Positions 16,888 through 26,231 of a stretch of 64,000 nucleotides of DNA are shown in pieces (the first letter of the stretch is position 1; each line of letters opens with the position of its first letter). The position numbers and the translations under genes were made by a program. The stretch is from Idiomarina xiamenensis 10-D-4 (lineage in GTDB: Bacteria; Pseudomonadota; Gammaproteobacteria; Enterobacterales; Alteromonadaceae). Location of the stretch: positions 124,001 through 188,000 of the forward strand of contig NZ_AMRG01000005.1 in the NCBI RefSeq assembly GCF_000299895.1, given 5' to 3'. The notes under the pieces were generated by a model. That model worked only from the letters and a program-made list of their open reading frames with translations. It ran no database searches and had not been told where the DNA came from.

Positions 16888-17817
16888 CTAGTCGCCGTTT
16901 AAATCTGCCACTTTACCATCACGGATGTGTTGTTCACCGCGTTGCTTGGCGAGTTGCATTTGCTTTTCCCGCTCGGCAAAGCGCTGCTTCTGCTCGGCGC
17001 TAGTTTTATCAAAGCAATGTGGGCAACTGACACCCTGTTGATATTGCGGTGACTGTTTTTCCGCCTCGGTGATCGGCATCCGACAAGCGTAACACTGGTC
17101 ATAGCTGCCTTGTTGTAGACCATGCTTAACCGTCACGCGCTGATCAAAGACAAAGCAGTCGCCTTGCCACAGGCTGTCATCCTCCGGCACTTCTTCTAAG
17201 TACTTCAAAATGCCGCCATGCAAGTGATAAACCTCGTCAAAGCCTTGCTCTTTCAGATAAGCCGTGGACTTTTCACAGCGGATGCCTCCGGTGCAAAACA
17301 TCGCTACTTTTTTATGTTTTTCGGGATCTAAATGATCTTTAACGAACTGTGGAAACTCACGAAAGGTTTCGGTGTTCGGATTAACTGCACCATCAAAGGT
17401 GCCGACCGCATATTCATAATCGTTGCGGGTATCAATCAGTAACACCTCGGGGTCGCTGATCAGCGCGTTCCACTGTTTGGCATCAACATAAGTACCAACG
17501 CTACGCTTCGGATCAACCCAGTCGACGCCCATGGTAACGATTTCTTTTTTCAGTTTGACCTTGGTGCGGTAAAACGCTTGTTCATCGCTGTCGGATTCTT
17601 TGTGTTCAAGGTCGGCGAAGCGCGCATCTTGTTTTAACCAAGCGAGGACGGCGTCGATGCCGCTGCGGGTGCCGCAAATGGTGCCATTGATGCCTTCGCG
17701 GGCAAGTAACAGAGTGCCTTTAACGTCATTATTGACAAGGGTGTCATACAACGGCTGACGCAAAGCTTCAAAGTCGTTAAGTTCGACAAATTTATACAGA
17801 GCTGCACAGATATACAT
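16888..17817 (-). CDS. trhO: tRNA uridine(34) hydroxylase TrhO (YceA), rhodanese-domain protein
   Basis: 309 residues. The N-terminal acylphosphatase-like YceA domain ([17 protein letters not shown]) is followed by a rhodanese domain at about 120-215. The active loop is [10 protein letters not shown], with C175 and C181. The C-terminal Cys pairs (CYAC and CPHC) look like a metal-binding knuckle. TrhO performs oxygen-dependent 5-hydroxylation of U34 in a set of tRNAs, the first step to 5-methoxyuridine or cmo5U derivatives. AAGG precedes the ATG. It is divergent from the TSUP gene. Confidence 0.93.
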   Translation of the reverse strand: MYICAALYKFVELNDFEALRQPLYDTLVNNDVKGTLLLAREGINGTICGTRSGIDAVLAWLKQDARFADLEHKESDSDEQAFYRTKVKLKKEIVTMGVDWVDPKRSVGTYVDAKQWNALISDPEVLLIDTRNDYEYAVGTFDGAVNPNTETFREFPQFVKDHLDPEKHKKVAMFCTGGIRCEKSTAYLKEQGFDEVYHLHGGILKYLEEVPEDDSLWQGDCFVFDQRVTVKHGLQQGSYDQCYACRMPITEAEKQSPQYQQGVSCPHCFDKTSAEQKQRFAEREKQMQLAKQRGEQHIRDGKVADLNGD

Positions 17818-17940
17818 AGCATTACTACCTTTTTAGCGGTTCGGATCGCAAATCCGAGGCGAAAATCAGCGCCGATTATAGTGTTTTTTGTGCTATTTTG
17901 CAGCATCCGTTTATTTTTTCCTCAGCGATAAGATATCACC

Positions 17941-18666
17941 GTGGTGGAACACTTTTGGTTATTAACGGCGTTGTCGATGTTGACCTCGTTACTTACCGCG
18001 ACTGTCGGCGCCGGTGGTGGTGCGGTACTGTTAGCGGTGATGGCGCTGCTGTTGCCGGTGCAAGCGGTGATACCGATTCACGGTTTGGTGCAGCTAGCCT
18101 CTAATAGCGGTCGGACGCTGTTGTCATGGCGCCACATTGATTGGCCGACTATCGCGCTGTTTGCGCCATTCAGTTTGCTCGGTGCAGGCCTAGGCAGCAT
18201 GCTGCTAGTTAATTTGCCTAGTTTTTGGCTACAAATTAGCATCGCCTTGTTTATCTTATATTTGTGTTGGGGACCTGCCTTGCCGCGCGCCGTCATTTCG
18301 CCTCCAGCGATGGCGCTGGCGGCTTTAGCGACCGGCTTTATCAGTCTGTTTGTGGGCGCTTCTGGGCCATTGGTCGCAGCCTTTATTAAAGCGCGCTTCA
18401 CGCAACGCTTTACCACCGTAGCGACCTTTTCGATGGCAATGGTTACGCAGCACGCACCCAAAGCATTAATATTTACCCTGGCAGGGTTTGCTTTTGCCGA
18501 TTGGTGGCTACTGATCGTCAGCATGGCAGTCGCCGGGATTATTGGCACCTGGTTGGGGTTACAACTGCTAGGACGGCTTAGCGATAAGCATTTCCAGCGC
18601 TGGTTTAACCTGATATTGACGCTGTTAGCATTGCGTTTGCTGTGGCAAGCGCTATTCGCTGCTTGA
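17941..18666 (+). CDS. TSUP/TauE-SafE family membrane permease
   Basis: 241 residues with about seven or eight hydrophobic segments. It has the family repeat motif TATVGAGGGAVLLAVM near the N-terminus and an echo around TGFISLFVGASGPLVAAFIKA in the second half. TSUP proteins transport sulfite, sulfoacetate or other small organosulfur anions; the cargo is unknown here. The GTG start lacks a strong ribosome binding site, so it could shift a few codons. The 3' end overlaps the convergent CNNM gene by 15 bp. Confidence 0.82.
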   Translation: MVEHFWLLTALSMLTSLLTATVGAGGGAVLLAVMALLLPVQAVIPIHGLVQLASNSGRTLLSWRHIDWPTIALFAPFSLLGAGLGSMLLVNLPSFWLQISIALFILYLCWGPALPRAVISPPAMALAALATGFISLFVGASGPLVAAFIKARFTQRFTTVATFSMAMVTQHAPKALIFTLAGFAFADWWLLIVSMAVAGIIGTWLGLQLLGRLSDKHFQRWFNLILTLLALRLLWQALFAA

Positions 18667-19683
18667 GTTATCCGGTTTTTTCAGACGCTGCACCCAACGT
18701 TGTTTAGCGTACCGACGTAAGCTGGGAATATTGTCGGTTTCGTCCATGATCGGTTGTCCCAATATGGTTTCGATGATGTCTTCTAGCGTCATAAGACCTA
18801 GCCAACTGCCGTGCTCGTCATAAACCAAGCACATATGTTGGCGTTCTTGCAGTAAGTTGGCCATCACGACTTCGATGCTGACGTATTCGGTGACGGTTTC
18901 GACGTTACGTACGTAGTCGCTGACCGGCTTTTCCGGATCGGCATCAAGCATGTCGGATTTAAAAATAATACCATGCGGATGTTCTTCTTTGTCGATCACC
19001 GGAAAGCGCGAAAACGGTAGTTCGCGTAGGCGTGTCAGGAAGTCTTTGACCAACGTATCGGGCGTGACCGATTCACACACAGTACGTGGTGTCATCACAT
19101 TCTTAACACGAATTTCGTGTAGGTTGAGAATGTTGGCAATGACGCGCTGTTCATCGTCGTCGATAATTTCTTGCTCGTGGCCTAAGCTCGCCAGCGCCTG
19201 AATTTCTGAACGAATATCAATGTCGGCTTCTTGGCTACCAATGCGTTTTGTGATTTGGTCAGATAACCAAATAAAAGGTTTCAAAATCCATATCATGGGC
19301 CGCAGTAGCGCTGGCAAATAGGGCGCTAAACCACGCCAAAACTTGGCGCCAATGGTCTTCGGAATAATTTCAGAGAATACTAAAATAAGCAGCGTCATCA
19401 CCGCTGAGGCCACCGCTAAGTATCCGTCGCCAAAGACCACACCGACTTGCGCACCGACACCGGCCGCACCCGCGGTGTGAGCAATGGTATTAAGCGTTAA
19501 GATGGCGGCTAACGGCTGATCGATTTTGTCTTTTAGTCGTGCTAGTTTCAGGTGTAAGCGCGGTTGGTCTGCCTTGAGTTGGGCAATGTAGCTCGGCGTA
19601 ATCGACAGCAGTGCTGCTTCTAGCACCGAACATAAAAAAGAAATGGCGATAGAGAGTACAGCAAAAGCAATGAGCAGTGTCAT
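18652..19683 (-). CDS. CNNM-domain (DUF21) and CBS-pair membrane protein, CorB/CorC-like
   Basis: 343 residues. The N-terminal DUF21/CNNM region with about four membrane segments (to about residue 150) is followed by an acidic linker and two CBS motifs (NVMTPRTVCESVTPDTLV... and VETVTEYVSIEVVMANLL...). It ends in LGLMTLEDIIETILGQPI and a basic tail; no C-terminal CorC_HlyC domain is seen. Relatives export or sense Mg2+ and bind ATP-Mg through the CBS pair. Older names call these hemolysin-like, without good evidence. The yqaA-type gene is 26 bp upstream on the same strand. Confidence 0.86.
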   Translation of the reverse strand: MTLLIAFAVLSIAISFLCSVLEAALLSITPSYIAQLKADQPRLHLKLARLKDKIDQPLAAILTLNTIAHTAGAAGVGAQVGVVFGDGYLAVASAVMTLLILVFSEIIPKTIGAKFWRGLAPYLPALLRPMIWILKPFIWLSDQITKRIGSQEADIDIRSEIQALASLGHEQEIIDDDEQRVIANILNLHEIRVKNVMTPRTVCESVTPDTLVKDFLTRLRELPFSRFPVIDKEEHPHGIIFKSDMLDADPEKPVSDYVRNVETVTEYVSIEVVMANLLQERQHMCLVYDEHGSWLGLMTLEDIIETILGQPIMDETDNIPSLRRYAKQRWVQRLKKPDNSSSE

Positions 19684-19709
19684 TAAAGTTTAAAGCCTAT
19701 ATTGAGGAT

Positions 19710-20315
19710 CTAAATAAATTGTAACGCGAACCAGACGCCAAAGGCGATCAGTAAAAGACTGATACCGACCCAAGCCGCACCCTTATCCCACAGTTTTGCC
19801 GCGTAGTTGCCGAAGGCTAGCACAAGTAGCGCTAATCCGTAATAGCGAATGCCACGCGCAATAGCGGCAGCGAGCATAAACATCGGTAACGGGTAATCAG
19901 CAGCGCCAGCGCCGATCATAGCGACTTGAAAGGGCACGGGGGTGACACCGACGACTAATACCGCCCAAAAACCGTCGGCTTGCAGGGTTTGTTTAAACTG
20001 CTCAAATTGGTCGCTGGCGCCTAGCGCATCAACTAGCCACTGACCGGCCGAATCAAAGAACCAGAGACCGAAACTGTAACCCACAAAAGCGCCGAGTAAG
20101 CAGCCTGCTAATACCACACTAGCGATTAACCACAGCCGCTGACGTTCCATGATCATAAACGGGATTAAAATCAGTTCGAGCGGGATCGGCACGATGATCG
20201 ATTCCATGAACGACATAAAGAACAGTAGCCACAAAGCATGATTAGAATCGGCTAGACGTTGTAGCCAGTTTTGTGCGGTACTGCTGCGAGCTTTAGGGAC
20301 ACTGCTGTCGCTCAC
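19710..20315 (-). CDS. YqaA/DedA (VTT-domain) membrane protein
   Basis: 201 residues with four to five membrane helices. It has the SNARE-associated/VTT pattern: ESIIVPIPLELILIPFMI, then GCLLGAFVGYSFG, and the conserved re-entrant loop VVVGVTPVPFQVAMIGAGAADYPLPMF. YqaA-type proteins are relatives of DedA lipid-carrier flippases; the substrate of this branch is not established. The start is GTG with AGGA about 10 bp before. It lies between a CynX-type MFS gene and the CNNM gene on the same strand. Confidence 0.83.
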   Translation of the reverse strand: MSDSSVPKARSSTAQNWLQRLADSNHALWLLFFMSFMESIIVPIPLELILIPFMIMERQRLWLIASVVLAGCLLGAFVGYSFGLWFFDSAGQWLVDALGASDQFEQFKQTLQADGFWAVLVVGVTPVPFQVAMIGAGAADYPLPMFMLAAAIARGIRYYGLALLVLAFGNYAAKLWDKGAAWVGISLLLIAFGVWFALQFI

Positions 20316-20435
20316 GCTGACATCCTGTTAGCGGGTTGCTGATATCTTTAGTATGCCGTAAATCGCAATTTGGATGAATAGCCAGCCGCCAACAGCGTGC
20401 GCGGCTGCTGCCAAAGTAGCAACAGCCGGCGTTGA

Positions 20436-21677
20436 TTAGGCATCTTTCACGCTCATTTTCTCGGCATAATGGCGCGGATTGAACTGTGTTGCCAATGCCA
20501 ATAACAGCAGCGAACTGGCAACCACCACCCACCAACTGTACTGAAACTGAGCTAATTGCTCGCGCATAGCAGCCGCTAACCACGGCGCGATACCGCCTAA
20601 TAGGTAGCCAACGCCTTGTACAAAAGCGGCCAATTGTCCGGCCTTTAGCGGATCGCGGTGATGGTCCATAGTCACAATTAACGCCATTGGGAAAGTGCCC
20701 CCCATGCCCAAACCGGCAAGCGCCACCGATAACAGCAGAAAGTCTTCGCCCAGACAGGCCATACCGATAAAACCCAGCATCTGCGTGATAGCGAGGACCA
20801 TCAGAATGGGACGACGATCAAACACTTTGCTTGCCCACCACGGGAAGAGTAAGCCAGCAACGACCTCCATAAAAGTGAGAAAGCCAACCAATAAGCCAGC
20901 CTGTTGCTCGCTATAATTCAGTTCCATTGCGGCTGGCGCCAACCAAGTTAGCGCACACACGTAACAGCCGGTAGCGGTGCCAAAGAATACCGCCAGTTGC
21001 CAGGCGCGTGGGTTATTCAGGTAGCGTTGTTTGGCCTGTTGCGTGGTCGCAGTGGGGATGATGATGCGGGGATGACGACGGATGGCAAACCACACTAACA
21101 ACGCCACCACACCCAACAGCGCCCAGTAGGCTAAGCCCTGATGCCAATCGCCTAAGGTCGCCAAGGTTGGCGATAAACTGGCTGCAATCGCTGCGCCGGC
21201 CATAATCGCGGTGACATAAAAGCCCATAATGGTCGGTGTGCGTTCGGCAAAGTTGGCCTTAATTAAGGCCGGTACGATGGCTTGCACAATAGCAATGCCT
21301 GCGCCAACCACCAGCGCACTTAAGATCAAGGTCGTGCTTTGCCCCACCCACCAACGCGCGGCTGTGGCTAAGGTGATCAACAACAAGGCTAACGACAGCG
21401 TACGCTGAAAACCCAGCCAGCGCACCAATGCAAATCCGCTAAAACAAGCCACTCCCATAGCAATAATGGGCAATATCGTTAACCACGACGCGCTGGTGTA
21501 CGACATCTGTAAGTCCGCTTGCAAAGGCGTCAGTAACGGGCCGATAGATGCCAAGGCGGGGCGCAGGTTTAAGGCAATAATGATCAACACCGCGGTTAAC
21601 AACAACAAATCGGCGGCTAGCGGTAAGCCCGGACGGTGGGACGATGACTGGGTACGAGTAGGGCTATTTTCAGACAT
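20436..21677 (-). CDS. MFS transporter of the CynX/NimT family
   Basis: 413 residues with 12 membrane helices. ALNLRPALASIGPLL at the first helix is diagnostic of the CynX/NimT (cyanate / 2-nitroimidazole) group. FAERTPTIMGFYVTAIMAGAAIAA and the late GMGGTFPMALIVTMDHHRDP also fit. The substrate is unknown. I start at the ATG of MSENSPT, because an upstream in-frame ATG at 21710 overlaps a TATAAT -10 hexamer and could hardly be in the message. It is divergent from the PAS-GGDEF gene. Confidence 0.83.
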   Translation of the reverse strand: MSENSPTRTQSSSHRPGLPLAADLLLLTAVLIIIALNLRPALASIGPLLTPLQADLQMSYTSASWLTILPIIAMGVACFSGFALVRWLGFQRTLSLALLLITLATAARWWVGQSTTLILSALVVGAGIAIVQAIVPALIKANFAERTPTIMGFYVTAIMAGAAIAASLSPTLATLGDWHQGLAYWALLGVVALLVWFAIRRHPRIIIPTATTQQAKQRYLNNPRAWQLAVFFGTATGCYVCALTWLAPAAMELNYSEQQAGLLVGFLTFMEVVAGLLFPWWASKVFDRRPILMVLAITQMLGFIGMACLGEDFLLLSVALAGLGMGGTFPMALIVTMDHHRDPLKAGQLAAFVQGVGYLLGGIAPWLAAAMREQLAQFQYSWWVVVASSLLLLALATQFNPRHYAEKMSVKDA

Positions 21678-21708
21678 TAAACAACTCGGCTGAGAAATGA
21701 ATGGCGCC

Positions 21709-21714
21709 ATTATA
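21709..21714 (-). promoter_or_regulatory. -10 hexamer for the CynX-type transporter
   Basis: TATAAT read on the minus strand, 32 bp before the chosen ATG. The -35 region is a poor match, so either an activator or another promoter may contribute. It decides against the longer reading frame start. Confidence 0.45.
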
Positions 21715-21862
21715 AAAGCCGATTACTAAGAAAGCTAAGTATAGTCGTTATTTTCTCGGTTGATAACTCAAGGTAGGTTAATGATTATTCGTCTCTGGCG
21801 CGCACTTTGATCTGTAACAATTTTGTTGCATTCAATGTCAGTAAAACCTTGCTGAACAAATT

Positions 21863-22807
21863 ATGAACAAATACAGTGCGCTGACTCCAGACAAACGAGT
21901 ACCTGTGATGGCCGATAAACTGCAATTTCTCGAATTTATGAATGTCATTCCTGATGCGGCGTTATTGGTTGATACGCAAGGCCAAATTCAGGGTTGTAAT
22001 GAAGCGGCTGCAGAACTATTTGGCTACGGCATGACGCAGCTACAACGCCAGCCACTGTCGATACTCTTACCAGAAGCCATGCGCGATCGGCATCAGGGCT
22101 ATTTGCAGCGTTTTTTTAGTAACCCTTGCCGACGTCCGATGGGCAGCGGTCGGGCGTTTCAGGCGCAGTGTCGAAATGGCGAGAAGTTGTTTGTCGACAT
22201 TATGCTTAGTCAATTGCACCTCGACGATGAACTATTAGTTATCGCCATCATTCGTGACCACACCTATATTCAATTGTCCACCGCCAGCATGCGACGCGAG
22301 TTAGCTTACGAACGACAGTTAGCACTCACCGACCACTTGACTGGTTTGGCTAATCGACGGGCGTTTGTCAGTCAGTTGATGCAAGAATTAGCACAATTAC
22401 AGTCGGTGGGTACGGCCTTTGCGGTGGGCTTTATCGATATTGATGACTTTAAGTTTGTTAACGACAGCTACGGTCATCAGTTTGGTGACAAAGTGTTGCA
22501 GCGGGTGGCTAATTTGTTGCAACAACATAGCCGTGGCAGCGACTTTATCGCACGCATTGGTGGTGACGAGTTTGCCACCATTCATCCGCTAACGAATGCG
22601 GCGCAAGCGTTGTTGATGATGGAGCGTATGCGTGCCTGTTTAGTGCAGGGAATTGAACACTATGAATTACCGATTTCGTTGTCGATTGGCTTGTACGAAT
22701 GCGACGATAGTGGTAAGGATTATACCGTCGAAGCCATTATGAACGCCGCCGACCGCGCTATGTATCGGGCAAAACAGCAGGGTAAAAATGCGGTGGTGGT
22801 TGCCTAG
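21863..22807 (+). CDS. PAS-GGDEF diguanylate cyclase
   Basis: 314 residues with no membrane segment. A PAS domain (about 22-135, with QGCNEAAAELFGYG) is followed by a helical linker and a GGDEF domain. The active site is GGDEF at 233-237, and the inhibitory I-site RxxD is intact (RGSD, 224-227). It should therefore make cyclic di-GMP in the cytoplasm under product inhibition, with the PAS domain sensing an unknown cue. It is 11 bp upstream of the signal peptidase gene, which suggests cotranscription. It is divergent from the CynX-type transporter. Confidence 0.92.
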   Translation: MNKYSALTPDKRVPVMADKLQFLEFMNVIPDAALLVDTQGQIQGCNEAAAELFGYGMTQLQRQPLSILLPEAMRDRHQGYLQRFFSNPCRRPMGSGRAFQAQCRNGEKLFVDIMLSQLHLDDELLVIAIIRDHTYIQLSTASMRRELAYERQLALTDHLTGLANRRAFVSQLMQELAQLQSVGTAFAVGFIDIDDFKFVNDSYGHQFGDKVLQRVANLLQQHSRGSDFIARIGGDEFATIHPLTNAAQALLMMERMRACLVQGIEHYELPISLSIGLYECDDSGKDYTVEAIMNAADRAMYRAKQQGKNAVVVA

Positions 22808-22818
22808 TCGAGGGTTGA

Positions 22819-23496
22819 ATGCAACGCTTTTATCAGGGTTTTAGTCGATTTATCCGCGAATTCCGTGGTTTTCTGGGTTTTTTATTACTGATGCTGGTAT
22901 TTCGTAGTGCCATTGCCGATTGGAACTCGGTGCCGACGGGCTCGATGAAACCCACCATCATCGAGGGGGATCGCATTGTCGTCAATAAACTCGCTTACGA
23001 CGTCAAATTGCCATTTAGTGATATTACCCTATGGCGAGTCGGCGAACCCCAGCGAGGCGATATCATTGTCTTTGATTCGGTTGCCGCTGATACCCGGTTA
23101 GTTAAGCGTGTGATTGGTTTACCGGGCGATACCGTGGCGATGCAAGATAATCGCCTGCTGATCAATGGTCAGCCGTTAGCTTATGCCGCACAACAACGCA
23201 TTGGTGAACATTATCAGTTAGTCGAGCAGCTCGGTAGCTTGCAACATCCGGTTTGGTGGGCGCCAGAAGGTAGCAAGGCGAGTTCGTTTGCCAGTGTTAC
23301 CGTGCCGCTTGATCAGTATTTGGTGTTGGGTGATAACCGCGACAATAGCGTCGACTCACGTTACTACGGATTTGTGCCGCGAACTGAAATTGTTGGTCGC
23401 ACGCGTTCGGTAGCGATGTCGCTAAACTACGATAATTATTATTTACCGCGTAGCGACCGCTTTTTTATTGAATTAAGCGCGCCAGCAGCGCCATAA
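22819..23496 (+). CDS. lepB: Signal peptidase I, short form
   Basis: 225 residues against 324 in E. coli LepB, with a single N-terminal membrane helix. Box B holds the nucleophile S42 in PTGSMKPT, box D the general base K96 in RLVKRVIGLPGD, and box E is GDNRDNSVDSRYYG. The Ser/Lys dyad is complete, so it should cleave Sec/Tat signal peptides on the outer face of the inner membrane. The usual lepA-lepB-rnc context is absent. It lies between two diguanylate cyclase genes and may be a second signal peptidase paralogue in this genome. Confidence 0.92.
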   Translation: MQRFYQGFSRFIREFRGFLGFLLLMLVFRSAIADWNSVPTGSMKPTIIEGDRIVVNKLAYDVKLPFSDITLWRVGEPQRGDIIVFDSVAADTRLVKRVIGLPGDTVAMQDNRLLINGQPLAYAAQQRIGEHYQLVEQLGSLQHPVWWAPEGSKASSFASVTVPLDQYLVLGDNRDNSVDSRYYGFVPRTEIVGRTRSVAMSLNYDNYYLPRSDRFFIELSAPAAP

Positions 23497-23588
23497 ATCA
23501 CCATGACAAGGCAATAATCGACCTGATTTCTTAACACTTTTCAGGTAAAGTTGGCGCTTATCGTCAGCCTGAATGTGAGGGAGTTGCT

Positions 23589-24791
23589 GTGGCGTTTGCC
23601 CCCGTGTTACCGCTGCTTTGCTGGTTATTAGCACTTTGCTTTGCACCGCAATGGCTACAACAATTTCCGCTGCCTATTCCCGCCAGTTTATATTGGGCTA
23701 TGGGCTTCGTTGCCCTGCTGGCTGGTATCTTGCGGCAGTGGAGCTGGCTATATTGGCTGGCTTGGCTGGCCGGTATTTATCTGACCATTCAATCGGGTTT
23801 ACAACGACCGCTCAGCGAGCCTGGCGTGCTGGCGTTATACCAAGCGTTGCCAGTGTGGATCACGCTGTCAGCGATTGCCTTGAACGTGTTCAGCTTGCCG
23901 CCGTTGTTGACTTGGCGCGGCGCTTTGCTGGCCACCGTCATTGCCTTTTCACCCTGTCTCCTGCTGTTTCAGGTATTAGCGACGCCCTTTAGCCTTATCA
24001 ATCCGGCCACTTGGTTCCCGGCGGGGTTAGCCTATCGCCACGCGTTATGGGTGGTGATTGTTGCGGTGGCGGTGATTTGGATTGCTGTGCTTCGTTATCA
24101 CGATAGCGGGGCACGCGATTGGAGTCGTTTTAGTGCTTGGTTTGCATGTTTGGCGTTTTTAACGGTTATCGAGTTACCGCCGGCATCGGCGTGGGCGATG
24201 CTGGTTAGTATCGTCAGCCTATTAATGGCGCTGTTGCTACAGTTGCTGCATCTCGCTTATATCGACGAATTGACAGGTCTGCCGCAGCGCCGCGCCTTGC
24301 TGTCGCAACTGGCACACTTGGGTAAGCGTAGTGCGGTGACTATGCTGGACGTCGATCACTTTAAACGTTTTAACGATACCCATGGTCATGATGTCGGCGA
24401 TCAGGTGTTGCGCTTGCTGGGTCGAATTTTACAAAGTGGTCGCGGTTTTAAAGCCTATCGCTACGGTGGTGAGGAATTCACGCTGGTGTTCCGCCACGCG
24501 CAACGCGACAAGATACAACAGACCTTAGATGAGGTGCGGCAGCAGGTGGCCGACTATCCGCTGCGGGTGCGCGAGGCTAAGCGTGACGACAAATCACGCA
24601 GCTCTAAGCAGCAAGCCAGAAAGCGCCGTGGACAAGCTCAGGCAGGGGGCAAAACGTTACGTATTACGATCAGTTTGGGCTGCGCTATACGGCAACCGGG
24701 TGAGCATACCGAGCAGTTACTCAAGCGTGCCGACGAAGCACTTTACCAAGCTAAAAAAGCGGGGCGTAATCGCGTTAGTATGGCCAAATGA
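23589..24791 (+). CDS. Membrane diguanylate cyclase (GGEEF)
   Basis: 400 residues. About seven hydrophobic segments occupy 1-222, followed by a GGDEF-type catalytic domain with GGEEF at 293-297. The position of the I-site is RGFK (285-288), so the aspartate is lost and product inhibition is probably absent. A basic insert of about 25 residues (330-355, Arg/Lys/Gln/Ser-rich) interrupts the domain before TLRITISLGCA. The membrane part matches no sensor family I recognise. The start is GTG with GAGGGAG before it. It follows lepB by 92 bp on the same strand. Confidence 0.87.
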   Translation: MAFAPVLPLLCWLLALCFAPQWLQQFPLPIPASLYWAMGFVALLAGILRQWSWLYWLAWLAGIYLTIQSGLQRPLSEPGVLALYQALPVWITLSAIALNVFSLPPLLTWRGALLATVIAFSPCLLLFQVLATPFSLINPATWFPAGLAYRHALWVVIVAVAVIWIAVLRYHDSGARDWSRFSAWFACLAFLTVIELPPASAWAMLVSIVSLLMALLLQLLHLAYIDELTGLPQRRALLSQLAHLGKRSAVTMLDVDHFKRFNDTHGHDVGDQVLRLLGRILQSGRGFKAYRYGGEEFTLVFRHAQRDKIQQTLDEVRQQVADYPLRVREAKRDDKSRSSKQQARKRRGQAQAGGKTLRITISLGCAIRQPGEHTEQLLKRADEALYQAKKAGRNRVSMAK

Positions 24792-24865
24792 TCGGCTAAA
24801 CGCTTGCTGCTCTGGCTGACGATGGCTATGGTTAGTAGCAGTGACCCGCGAAAAAGGTAAACAGC

Positions 24866-25393
24866 ATGCCGAATATTCCTCCAGCGTTAGCGCTGTTCAA
24901 TGGTGTCCTTGCCGCCTTGGCGTTGAGCGCTTGCGGTGCTTCAGAGTCGAGTCCGACCAGCTCCGCAAACGATACCCCGGCTAATGTACAGAGTGCATCG
25001 CCACATCGCGCTTCGGCGCCGCTTCAGCAAACTAGCAGTTGTCGTAACTGTGTGGTCAGCGAGCAGATACAGGGTGAACAACAGCAACCGCAGTTTGTGG
25101 TTATTTGGCGGGGTGTTGATGGCCAAGTGCAAGAGCGTTTTGATATCGATTTGCCCGCTGGTGCGTTTAAGGATCTGCAAGCGCTACAAACCGATAAGAT
25201 GCCGCGCCTGAATATTGCTGACGAAAAACTGAAGTCATCGCGTTTGGATACAACCCGCGAGGTCTTTCGTAATAGTGAACAAAGCGTGATCATTTATATC
25301 ACGGTATTACGCGACGATAGCGACCAAATTATCGATGTCAGAGTCAATCAACTGAGCATGCCGCTGCGGCATGTTAAGCCGGGTCGGCTTTAG
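24866..25393 (+). CDS. Predicted lipoprotein, unknown function
   Basis: 175 residues with a type II signal peptide ending in the lipobox LSAC (about residues 20-23). A Ser/Thr/Pro-rich spacer follows, then a compact domain from about residue 55 with a Cys pair (SCRNCVVSEQ) and an alternating strand pattern to the end. It does not match a family I know. No aspartate follows the lipidated Cys, so Lol export to the outer membrane is plausible. The 3' end overlaps the next, convergent gene by 4 bp. Confidence 0.68.
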   Translation: MPNIPPALALFNGVLAALALSACGASESSPTSSANDTPANVQSASPHRASAPLQQTSSCRNCVVSEQIQGEQQQPQFVVIWRGVDGQVQERFDIDLPAGAFKDLQALQTDKMPRLNIADEKLKSSRLDTTREVFRNSEQSVIIYITVLRDDSDQIIDVRVNQLSMPLRHVKPGRL

Positions 25394-25740
25394 CGCTGCC
25401 GAATGCGGTAGCGGCGTGGCGACGACCAACTCACTTCACGAAAGTCACCAGACAGCAACTCCGGCTGTTCACGCAAATAGCTGAACACCTCTGCTGGAGA
25501 CCAGCCGTGACCGCCCATAAAGGGAATGTCTAGGTCGCGTAAAAGGCGTAACAAGCGGGCTTTATCGGCACGACCGTGGGTCGCTTTTTGATAGGCGATG
25601 GCATGGTTGTTAGCAGCATCGTGTTGCGGGCTAAAGCCGAGTTTCCGTAAGCTATCTCTGACTGTTTCATCGTAACAAAGCACACGGACGAAATCGGCGT
25701 CGGCTTGTTTAACGTAGGCCGCGGGTGTGGCAAGTGCCAT
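25390..25740 (-). CDS. Conserved-looking hypothetical protein
   Basis: 116 residues, soluble, no signal peptide. A helical N-terminus (AYVKQADADFVRVLCYDETVRD), a His/Asn-containing middle and a Trp/Arg-rich end (VSWSSPRRYRIR). I recognise no family. GAGGAG lies at good spacing before the ATG, and codon use is like its neighbours, so it is likely a real gene. It is convergent with, and overlaps by 4 bp, the lipoprotein gene. Confidence 0.6.
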   Translation of the reverse strand: MALATPAAYVKQADADFVRVLCYDETVRDSLRKLGFSPQHDAANNHAIAYQKATHGRADKARLLRLLRDLDIPFMGGHGWSPAEVFSYLREQPELLSGDFREVSWSSPRRYRIRQR

Positions 25741-25888
25741 AAGACTTACTCCTCTAGCTGTCCTACTGCAACGCTATTAAATTTCATAACGTATGGGTTA
25801 TTGATACCGTAATGCCGTTTAAACACAATCATCTTTAACCAGTTTTACTTTAATTATAATGCTAACGTTATGGCTGCGGCGTTGTGAC

Positions 25889-26140
25889 TTACTTGACCTG
25901 TACCTTGCCACCGATGATTTTGTATGCCGGTGTACCGCGGATCAATGTCTCGCGAGCAAAGGCTTGCTGGCATTGCGGGCAAACGCCCGGGGTTTCAGTA
26001 AAATCTTCGCTAATACGCTCGATGAAGCATTTCACTAAAGCGCCTTTGCCGCCTTTACGATACTTAAAAAGCTTGGCTTTACAGCGGCTACAGGAGATAT
26101 CGACGCTGCGTAGTGGCAGTTTTTTACGCGGTTTTGCCAT
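25889..26140 (-). CDS. Small zinc-ribbon protein
   Basis: 83 residues. Two Cys pairs, CSRC near residue 17 and CPQC near residue 54, with an intervening Lys/Gly-rich stretch form a likely zinc ribbon. The N-terminus is very basic (MAKPRKKLPLR). Proteins of this shape occur across Alteromonadales and Vibrionales as uncharacterised Zn-ribbon proteins; RNA or protein binding is a guess. It is monocistronic between two minus-strand hypothetical genes. Confidence 0.65.
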   Translation of the reverse strand: MAKPRKKLPLRSVDISCSRCKAKLFKYRKGGKGALVKCFIERISEDFTETPGVCPQCQQAFARETLIRGTPAYKIIGGKVQVK

Positions 26141-26231
26141 AATAGGTATCAGTAGCTGGGGGGCGGCGTGTTGCAGGATGAGAGCAGCAAGGCTAACTCA
26201 CTCGCCTTGCTGCTTGGTAAAGGCCACATTT

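Noticed and set aside
20402-20428. 10-bp hairpin after the CynX-type transporter as an intrinsic terminator
   Set aside because: It has one G-U pair and no T run on the minus strand, so I could not call it a terminator.
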